From assembly GCA_905236145.1 (NCBI GenBank), contig CAJOOE010000149.1, positions 1-8,392 of the forward strand: a stretch of 8,392 nucleotides of DNA, given 5' to 3'. The position numbers and the translations under genes were made by a program. This document shows positions 1 to 4,795 of the stretch, one piece after another. The DNA is from an uncultured Selenomonadaceae bacterium. Lineage in GTDB: Bacteria > Bacillota > Negativicutes > Selenomonadales > Selenomonadaceae. The stretch's first letter is position 1. Every line of letters begins with the position of its first letter. Below the pieces are notes generated by a model. The model saw nothing but the letters and a program-made list of their open reading frames with translations, had not been told where the DNA came from and made no database searches.

Positions 1-22
1 CTGCCGATTCCGCCACGCCCGC
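1..22 (-). tRNA. tRNA-Leu, 5' end only (cut by window edge)
   Basis: Read on the minus strand from position 22 down to 1, the sequence starts GCGGGCGTGGCGGAAT and continues CGGCAG. This is the typical acceptor strand, TGGC linker and start of the D-arm of bacterial leucine tRNAs (class II tRNAs with a long variable arm). Only the first 22 bases are inside the window, so the anticodon and isoacceptor cannot be read. A well-formed promoter sits directly upstream (32-60), and its predicted start falls a few bases before the tRNA 5' end, which supports the call. Another tRNA is possible but unlikely given the GGCGGAAT signature. Confidence 0.82.
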
Positions 23-31
23 ACGAAACTT

Positions 32-60
32 ATTAAAGCACATTCATTTCACGCTGTCAA
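32..60 (-). promoter_or_regulatory. Strong sigma70/sigmaA-type promoter of the tRNA-Leu gene
   Basis: On the minus strand a perfect -35 hexamer TTGACA (60-55) is followed by a 17-bp spacer and TTTAAT (37-32), which matches the -10 consensus in 5 of 6 positions. Transcription should start near position 25, about three bases before the mature tRNA 5' end at 22. That is a usual arrangement for a stable-RNA promoter. Confidence 0.8.
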
Positions 61-111
61 CATAATCGACTTTAACTTCACATCGAACGTCCGGTTAAAA
101 AAAATTCCTGC

Positions 112-140
112 TTGTAAAATTCGCCGATTTCATTTATACT
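112..140 (+). promoter_or_regulatory. Predicted promoter of the YjiH-family gene
   Basis: TTGTAA (112-117, 4 of 6 to the -35 consensus) is separated by exactly 17 bp from TATACT (135-140, 5 of 6 to the -10 consensus). The predicted start is near 147, giving a leader of roughly 60-80 bases. It is divergent from the tRNA promoter. A long inverted repeat (138-181) overlaps the -10 end and the start point, so this promoter is probably repressor-controlled (inference). Confidence 0.55.
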
Positions 141-181
141 TCACGAAGTTTTGCGGTTCAATCGTCGAAACTTTGTGAAGT
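138..181. promoter_or_regulatory. Inverted repeat, candidate operator over the yjiH start point
   Basis: The arms at 138-151 and 168-181 are inverted copies with one mismatch in 14 bases, separated by 16 bases. Each arm also contains its own quasi-palindrome: CTTCACGAAG at 139-148 and CTTTGTGAAG at 171-180. Read in opposite orientation, these two are identical at 9 of 10 positions, and their centres are 32 bp apart. The first arm overlaps the predicted -10 and the start point, so a protein bound here should block initiation. If transcription instead started further upstream, the repeat could fold as a hairpin followed by a T-run at 186-191, as in an attenuator. Confidence 0.5.
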
Positions 182-224
182 GTAGTTTTTTGTGAAAATC
201 GGAAGGAGAATGTTTAAAAAAGTC

Positions 225-1598
225 ATGGAGAATAAACATACCGGCTCGATTGCGGGCTTTGCTGTTCCGTCAATATTGGGAATATTTCTTTTTATGGTTC
301 CCGTAAAATATGACGACAAGTGGACGGTCGTGGTAAAAATTATTGCGGATATGATAAGTGAAGGAATAGGAGATTTTCTTCCGCTCCTCTGCGTGATAAT
401 TGTGACGCTTTCTTCGGTACTCGGAATTGCGTTTTTGAGCAAGCCGAATCTGATTACCAACTATCCTATGGTCAAGACGACTTTTTCGACGACGGCAATT
501 TGGGTTGCGATAAGAATTTTGGGAACGATTTTTATTTGGCTGACGTTTTTGGAAATTGATGCCGGCGAAAATGACGAAGGAATTATTCACATGATTACTT
601 CCGGCGACAACGGCGGATTTGTCCTGCACGATCTGCTTTCCGTTCTCGTCGTAATTTTCTTTCTCGCCGGACTCCTGCTCCCGCTCCTGCTTGACTTCGG
701 ACTTTTGGAATTTATCGGTGCGCTTTTGACGAAGATAATGCGTCCGATATTTACAATTCCGGGTCGTGCGGCTGTCGATTGCATGACTTCATGGATCGGC
801 GACGGGACTTTGGGAGTTATGCTTACCGCGAATCAGTATGAAGGCGGTTATTATTCAAAGCGTGAGGCGGCAATAATTGCGACAACTTTCTCCGCCGTTT
901 CGATAACCTTCAGCATTGTCGTTTTGGCTCAAGTCGGACTTATGGAATATTTCGGCTTATATTATCTTCTGATTTGTGCGGTCGGTGTCGTCTGTGCGGT
1001 CATAATTCCGCGAATCCCGCCGCTTTCCCTGAAGAAAGACGAATTTTTGATTGAAGGCAAGGCTATGGGCGAAAGTTTGCCGGAAGGGTTCACTTCTTCG
1101 ACGCAGTACGGAATAGCTCTTGCCATGAAACGCGTGGAAGAACATCGCGGAATCGGTCAATTTTTGGAAAACGGATTTAAAAATGCTGCGGGAATGTGGT
1201 TCGGCGTTTTGCCGGTCGTCATGTGTATAGGAACGCTTGCACTCGTTCTGGCGAATCACACTTCGATTTTTGAAATTTTGGGAATGCCCTTCCTCCCGCT
1301 CTTGAATTTGCTTGACGTTCCTCAGGCGGCGGAAGTTTCAAAGACAATGATTGTCGGCTTTACGGATATGTTTACGCCGTCGATTATTGCGGCAAGCACC
1401 ATTACCAGCCCGATGGCAAAATTTATCGTCGCGGTAATTTCGGTTACACAGCTTATTTATCTTTCGGAAGTCGGCGGTTTGATACTCGGATCAAAAATTC
1501 CGGTCAATCTCCCGGAACTCTTTGTAATTTTCCTTGAGCGTACAATCGTCAGCTTGATTATCGTCGCACCTGCGGCTCATTTGATTTTTGCCTCGTGA
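225..1598 (+). CDS. yjiH: YjiH-family membrane protein with nucleoside-recognition (GATE-type) domain
   Basis: A 457-residue polytopic inner-membrane protein of the long YjiH family; the substrate of this family is not established. Hydrophobic segments lie near residues 9-27, 50-71, 89-109, 137-165, 214-239, 246-263, 324-343, 400-420 and 432-455. The family hallmark is the central block at 180-232, with GRAAVD, SWIGDGTLGV, a YEGGYYSKREAAII stretch and TFSAVSITFS, followed by IPRIPPLS at 261-268. A second conserved core lies around 376-396 (MIVGFTDMFTPSII). The start is uncertain. GGAAGGAG at 201-208 is only 1 base before ATG 210 and 16 bases before ATG 225; a GTG at 192 is also in frame but lacks a good SD. 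ATG 225 is chosen because other genes here use a gap of about 10 bases, yet 210 (462 residues) is almost as plausible. It is a monocistronic unit, closed by the terminator at 1637-1671. Nearby DcuB may hint at organic-acid physiology, but that is weak. Confidence 0.88.
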   Translation: MENKHTGSIAGFAVPSILGIFLFMVPVKYDDKWTVVVKIIADMISEGIGDFLPLLCVIIVTLSSVLGIAFLSKPNLITNYPMVKTTFSTTAIWVAIRILGTIFIWLTFLEIDAGENDEGIIHMITSGDNGGFVLHDLLSVLVVIFFLAGLLLPLLLDFGLLEFIGALLTKIMRPIFTIPGRAAVDCMTSWIGDGTLGVMLTANQYEGGYYSKREAAIIATTFSAVSITFSIVVLAQVGLMEYFGLYYLLICAVGVVCAVIIPRIPPLSLKKDEFLIEGKAMGESLPEGFTSSTQYGIALAMKRVEEHRGIGQFLENGFKNAAGMWFGVLPVVMCIGTLALVLANHTSIFEILGMPFLPLLNLLDVPQAAEVSKTMIVGFTDMFTPSIIAASTITSPMAKFIVAVISVTQLIYLSEVGGLILGSKIPVNLPELFVIFLERTIVSLIIVAPAAHLIFAS

Positions 1599-1636
1599 CG
1601 AAAAGATAAATTCGGGAAAAAATTTTTTGAAGTTTT

Positions 1637-1671
1637 AAGCGTCGGTTTTTGAAATCGACGCTTGATTTTTT
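1637..1671 (+). terminator. Rho-independent terminator after the YjiH-family gene
   Basis: The stem AAGCGTCG (1637-1644) pairs with CGACGCTT (1656-1663). It extends inward by a G-T wobble and three A-T pairs to a 3-base loop, giving about 12 pairs, and is followed by GATTTTTT (1664-1671). It lies 38 bases after the stop codon and separates this gene from the dcuB transcript. Confidence 0.88.
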
Positions 1672-1858
1672 ACGCCGAAGAAAATTTCACAAAACGCTCA
1701 ATTTTCAAATTTTTTTGTCAAATTGTTTAAGTTTTAAACTGAAAATTGGCAGGAAATAATTTCGCCGCAACGAAATAATTTTGACAATACAAGAAATTCG
1801 TCTTTCCGCGTAAACGAATTTCAAAACGGATTATTTTTTTGGGAAGGGAATGAGGTCT
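1672..1858 (+). promoter_or_regulatory. Repeat-rich leader/control region of dcuB
   Basis: This AT-rich gap holds several repeats. The outer inverted repeat CAATTTTCA (1699-1707) and TGAAAATTG (1740-1748) encloses GTTTAA/TTAAAC (1725-1730 and 1734-1739). A direct repeat GAAATAATTT occurs at 1753-1762 and 1772-1781, 19 bp apart. A perfect 9-bp inverted repeat, GAAATTCGT (1793-1801) and ACGAATTTC (1814-1822), is followed by a T-run at 1834-1840. The SD GGGAAGGG (1841-1848) ends 10 bases before ATG 1859. TTGTCA (1715-1720) and TTGACA (1781-1786) resemble -35 boxes, but no convincing -10 sits at the right distance, so the promoter is unresolved and may need an activator (inference). Confidence 0.45.
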
Positions 1859-3199
1859 ATGGAAATGTTGTTGGGATTTTTGGTACTGCTGGCGTGTTTG
1901 ATTATAGGCGTGCGTCACGGCGGTATCGGGCTTGCCGTAATAAGCGGCATAGGACTTGTAATTTTTACTTTTGTATTCGGGTATAAACCCGGAAAGCCGC
2001 CGATCGACGTAATGCTCATCATTATGGCAGTCGTAACCTGTGCGGGCTTTCTTCAAACTTCGGGCGGCTTGACCGTAATGCTTAAATACGCGGAAAAGTT
2101 TTTGCGGAGCAACCCGAAACATATAACGATCTTTGCACCGCTCACCACTTGGTTTTTGACGGTGCTTTGCGGAACCGGTCACGTCGTTTACACAATGTTC
2201 CCGATTATCTATGACATTGCGATTAAGCAAAACATTCGTCCGGAGCGTCCCATGGCTGTCGCATCGGTCGCGTCGCAGATGGGAATTTGTGCCTCGCCGG
2301 TATCGGTCGCGGTCGTTTCCGTCGTTGCATTTTTGGCGGCGGCAGGTCATCACTATTCCGTAATTCAAATTTTGTCGGTGTCCATTCCGGCAACCGGGCT
2401 GGGCGTATTCTTTGCGGCTCTGTGGAGTTACAGACGCGGCAAAGATCTTGACAAAGACGAAAGATTCCAAGAGTTCATCAAAGACCCGGAAAACAAATCT
2501 TACGTTTACGGCGACACGGAAAGTCTTTTGGACAAGGAACTTCCTTCGACTTACTACAGAGCAACAACAATTTTCCTCATCGGCATTTTGGTTATTGCCG
2601 TTCTCGGAAATGTTCCCGATCTGCTCCCGCACTTCCCCAATGCAAAAGGCGATTTGAAACCGGTTTCAATGGTTCTCGTAATTCAAATGGTTATGCTTTT
2701 GGTCGGTGCGATTATTCTTTTGACCTGCGGAGTCAAGGCAAAAGATGTGGGCAACAGTCAGGTTTTCCGCTCCGGCGTCGTCGCTCTCGTTTCGGTTTAC
2801 GGCGTTGCTTGGATGGCAGATACTTTCTTCGGAGCACATATGTCATTCCTCAAAGAATTTTTGGGTAATGCGGTTCAACAATATCCTTGGGCTTACGCGG
2901 TTCTCGCCTTCCTCACCTCCAAACTCGTCAACTCTCAAGGTGCGGCCATAGCTATCGTCGTTCCGATGGCTTTGAACGTCGGAATGGATCCGGTTTTGAT
3001 TATGTCGTTCATCAGTGCCTGCTACGGTTATTTCTTCCTTCCCACTTATCCTTCAGACCTCGCCTGCATAGGCTTTGACCGTTCCGGCACCACAAGGATC
3101 GGAAAATACATTTTGAATCACTCCTTCATGATTCCGGGACTTATCGGCGTTATCAGCGGTTGCTGCGTCGGCTATGTCATGGCTCATATCGTTTTGTAA
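1859..3199 (+). CDS. dcuB: Anaerobic C4-dicarboxylate transporter, DcuA/DcuB family (DcuB-like)
   Basis: A 446-residue inner-membrane carrier, the same length as E. coli DcuB. Family members exchange fumarate, malate or aspartate for succinate during anaerobic growth. Diagnostic blocks are GKPPIDVMLIIMAVV (45-59), SGGLTVMLKYAEK (68-80), LCGTGHVVYTMFPIIYD (103-119), IRPERPMAVASVASQMG (126-142), ASPVSVAVVSVVAFL (145-159), TSKLVNSQGAA (353-363), PTYPSDLA (395-402) and FDRSGTTRIGKYI (406-418). A hydrophilic, charged loop lies at about 190-233 between the two membrane halves. ATG 1859 is chosen over the in-frame ATG 1850 because SD GGGAAGGG ends 10 bases before 1859 and only 1 base before 1850, and because the family N-terminus aligns with it. 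The gene has its own leader and a strong terminator, so it appears monocistronic. DcuB versus DcuA is judged mainly from length and overall resemblance. Confidence 0.95.
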   Translation: MEMLLGFLVLLACLIIGVRHGGIGLAVISGIGLVIFTFVFGYKPGKPPIDVMLIIMAVVTCAGFLQTSGGLTVMLKYAEKFLRSNPKHITIFAPLTTWFLTVLCGTGHVVYTMFPIIYDIAIKQNIRPERPMAVASVASQMGICASPVSVAVVSVVAFLAAAGHHYSVIQILSVSIPATGLGVFFAALWSYRRGKDLDKDERFQEFIKDPENKSYVYGDTESLLDKELPSTYYRATTIFLIGILVIAVLGNVPDLLPHFPNAKGDLKPVSMVLVIQMVMLLVGAIILLTCGVKAKDVGNSQVFRSGVVALVSVYGVAWMADTFFGAHMSFLKEFLGNAVQQYPWAYAVLAFLTSKLVNSQGAAIAIVVPMALNVGMDPVLIMSFISACYGYFFLPTYPSDLACIGFDRSGTTRIGKYILNHSFMIPGLIGVISGCCVGYVMAHIVL

Positions 3200-3245
3200 G
3201 AAAAAATTTATCGCGTCGAAAGTTTCGGCGGACGAAATAAAAAGC

Positions 3246-3292
3246 AAAATTCCTTTTCAATCCGGTTTGAAAAGGAATTTTATTTTGTTTTT
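3246..3292 (+). terminator. Rho-independent terminator after dcuB
   Basis: A perfect 15-bp inverted repeat has arms at 3246-3260 (AAAATTCCTTTTCAA) and 3267-3281 (TTGAAAAGGAATTTT), with a 6-base TCCGGT loop. It is followed by a T-rich tract, ATTTTGTTTTTT, ending at 3293. It starts 46 bases after the dcuB stop and ends 16 bases before the next promoter, so the following genes are transcriptionally separate. Confidence 0.9.
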
Positions 3293-3307
3293 TACCTTCG
3301 GAATACA

Positions 3308-3336
3308 TTGACAGGGGAAAAAATAACAAATATAAT
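3308..3336 (+). promoter_or_regulatory. Perfect-consensus sigma70/sigmaA promoter for the orf62-hsdS unit
   Basis: TTGACA (3308-3313) and TATAAT (3331-3336) are both exact consensus hexamers, and the spacer is the optimal 17 bp. Initiation is expected near 3343, giving a leader of about 55 bases that is A-rich and nearly free of secondary structure, up to SD GAAGGG (3382-3387). A short TTCG/CGAA palindrome occurs in the leader (3350-3361). No clear operator overlaps the promoter, so strong constitutive transcription is the simplest reading. Confidence 0.9.
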
Positions 3337-3397
3337 CAACGCAACAACATTCGGGAACGAAATAAAACAACAAATTTTTTTGAAGGGATGAAATTCG

Positions 3398-3586
3398 ATG
3401 CGAGATTTTTCCTATAAACCCGGCGTGCCGGAAAACTTGAGCGAAACTTCCGATCTTTCTTTCCGCAATCCCCGAAAACAAGCTCTTCGGGAATTGTTCG
3501 GAGAAATAAGACCGATGTTGAAAAGGTCGGAAGAACTTGACCGGCGAATCGAAGAAATTTTAACGGAATTGGACGAGGATTTTTGA
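3398..3586 (+). CDS. Small unrecognised protein (62 residues), first gene of the hsdS unit
   Basis: I do not recognise this protein. It is soluble and highly charged, with no signal peptide or membrane segment. Residues 1-25 are polar and probably extended. Residues 26-60 look like one or two amphipathic helices with heptad-like spacing of L, F, I and M (ALRELFGEI, MLKRSEELDRRIEEILTEL), ending in an acidic DEDF tail, which suggests a coiled-coil or helix-bundle partner. It is very likely a real gene. SD GAAGGG (3382-3387) ends 10 bases before the ATG, it sits under a perfect promoter, and its TGA is one base from the hsdS ATG, which implies translational coupling. A role with HsdS (assembly helix, adaptor or antitoxin-like regulator) is inference from the arrangement only. 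Confidence 0.72.
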   Translation: MRDFSYKPGVPENLSETSDLSFRNPRKQALRELFGEIRPMLKRSEELDRRIEEILTELDEDF

Positions 3587-3587
3587 G

Positions 3588-4673
3588 ATGAAATTTACTT
3601 ATTGCAAAACTTACGAATTGGAAGCGATCGCAACTTTGCGTTACGGGACACCGACGCCGGAAGAATATCGTCCGGAGCGGGACGAAGTTTTCAAATATCC
3701 GGTTTTCGGAACGTCCGGAATTTTGGGATATTTCCGCAAGCCGCTTGTAAAAAACCCTTCGCCGATGATCGCCCGCAAGGGAAATATTTCCGGCATAAGT
3801 TATTCCGAAGAACCTTTTTGGACGGTCGATACAATGTTTTTTCTTGATGTGGATCGGCGGTATGTTTTGCCGAAATTTTTGTACTGTATGTTTTGTACGA
3901 AAAATTTTGTAAAATTGCAGGAAGGTAACGGGATACCGAGTTTACGCCGGACAACTCTGAATAAGGTAGAATTCAAAATTCCTTCGCTCAAAGAACAGCA
4001 AAAATTTTTGGATATTATCGACCCGATAGACGAAAAAATTTTTCTCAACAATCAACTTATCGACGCATTGAAAATTTTCGGTCAATCCGTCGTCAAAAAA
4101 TTTTCCGGCAATTCGGTCATTCGTTTTGAAGAAGTTGCCGGATTTGTCAAGGGCTTTGCGTTCCCCGCGAGTCAACAGACAAACAAGGGATTCTACAAGC
4201 TGCTTGTCGTTAAAAACATAAACGACGGCTTTGCCGAACCGGACAACCTTTCAAAATTCAAAGAACTTTCAAAAGGTGCAAAGCAGGATCATATTTTACA
4301 TTCCGGCGACGTGGTCATAAATTTCGGCGGAGTGGTATTGGGGAAAGTCGGAATTGTTTTCGAGGACAATTTGCTGCTTAATCAGAAAATCGGAAAAATC
4401 GTTCCGAAAATTCCGGGAGCGTTGCCGTTTATTTATTTCTTCTGTCTGACGCCGGAATTTTTGGAAACCATTCAAAAATTCGGACACGGGACGAATAATT
4501 TTGCCATTTCTTTGGCAGATATAAAAGGTTTTAAAATGCCGTTCAGCCTGTCCGATGTTTCTGCGGCGGGGGAAAAACTTGTCGCCCCGTTCAACCGGAT
4601 TATAACTTGCAGAAAAGAAAATGTTATGTTGAAGGATTTGCGGGAAAAAATTTTTGCAAAATATTTGAGATAA
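3588..4673 (+). CDS. hsdS: Type I restriction-modification specificity subunit (HsdS)-like protein, orphan
   Basis: HsdS proteins recognise the bipartite DNA target of type I restriction-modification enzymes and dock HsdM and HsdR. This 361-residue protein has the usual two halves. TRD1 (about 8-131) contains YPVFGTSGILGY, IARKGNIS and EPFWTVDTMFFL. A helical conserved region (about 134-172) begins PSLKEQQKFLDII. TRD2 (about 178-318) contains GFVKGFAFP, HSGDVVINFGG, LGKVGIV and LLNQKIGKIVP. A terminal helical region (about 322-361) ends LREKIFAKYLR. It is somewhat shorter than many HsdS proteins (about 400 or more residues), but both TRDs and both spacer helices seem intact. GAGGA (3575-3579), inside the end of the upstream gene, is the SD, 8 bases before the ATG. 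No hsdM, hsdR or recombinase is in the window, and terminators bound both sides. It may serve a distant HsdM, or have another DNA-binding role. Confidence 0.9.
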   Translation: MKFTYCKTYELEAIATLRYGTPTPEEYRPERDEVFKYPVFGTSGILGYFRKPLVKNPSPMIARKGNISGISYSEEPFWTVDTMFFLDVDRRYVLPKFLYCMFCTKNFVKLQEGNGIPSLRRTTLNKVEFKIPSLKEQQKFLDIIDPIDEKIFLNNQLIDALKIFGQSVVKKFSGNSVIRFEEVAGFVKGFAFPASQQTNKGFYKLLVVKNINDGFAEPDNLSKFKELSKGAKQDHILHSGDVVINFGGVVLGKVGIVFEDNLLLNQKIGKIVPKIPGALPFIYFFCLTPEFLETIQKFGHGTNNFAISLADIKGFKMPFSLSDVSAAGEKLVAPFNRIITCRKENVMLKDLREKIFAKYLR

Positions 4674-4747
4674 TTTTCCGATTGAGCCGTAAATTCTCAA
4701 CGAAGCTGGAGCAGTTCACATGAAGAAAGGTTGATTTGTTTTTTTGC

Positions 4748-4792
4748 AAAAAAATACCGCATTCAAATTCAAATGCGGCGATAAAATTTTTT
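4748..4792. terminator. Bidirectional hairpin terminator between hsdS and serS
   Basis: CCGCATT (4757-4763) and AATGCGG (4772-4778) form a 7-bp stem with an 8-base loop. On the minus strand it is followed by TA and seven Ts (4754-4748), giving a good terminator for serS starting 18 bases after its stop. On the plus strand it is followed by CGATAAAA and six Ts (to 4792), a weaker terminator for hsdS. A self-complementary tract of seven Ts, GC and seven As lies beside it (4739-4754). The gap 4674-4747 otherwise shows only a short TTGAG/CTCAA repeat (4683-4701). Confidence 0.75.
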
Positions 4793-4795
4793 AAC

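Noticed and set aside
1727..2632. A 301-codon open frame on the minus strand opposite dcuB.
   Set aside because: It lies antisense to a clear transporter gene, its translation is rich in Arg, Asn, Tyr and Cys with no recognisable domain, and no SD precedes it. It is a shadow of dcuB codon usage.
3246..3281. The 15-bp perfect inverted repeat as a mobile-element end or attachment site.
   Set aside because: It has the loop, T-tract and position of a terminator just after dcuB, and there is no matching copy on the other side of the hsdS unit.
3388..3417. A 9-codon open frame (ATG at 3388) overlapping the start of the 62-residue gene, a possible upstream ORF.
   Set aside because: Its ATG directly abuts the GAAGGG SD, which is too close for initiation; the same SD is ideally placed for ATG 3398.
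3588..4673. Phase-variable or invertible hsdS.
   Set aside because: I saw no long inverted repeats shared between the two halves, no partial second hsdS, no recombinase gene, and no long simple-sequence tract likely to slip.
4739..4754. A palindromic tract of seven Ts, GC and seven As as a separate regulatory site.
   Set aside because: Its As supply the T-tract of the serS terminator on the minus strand, which explains it adequately.
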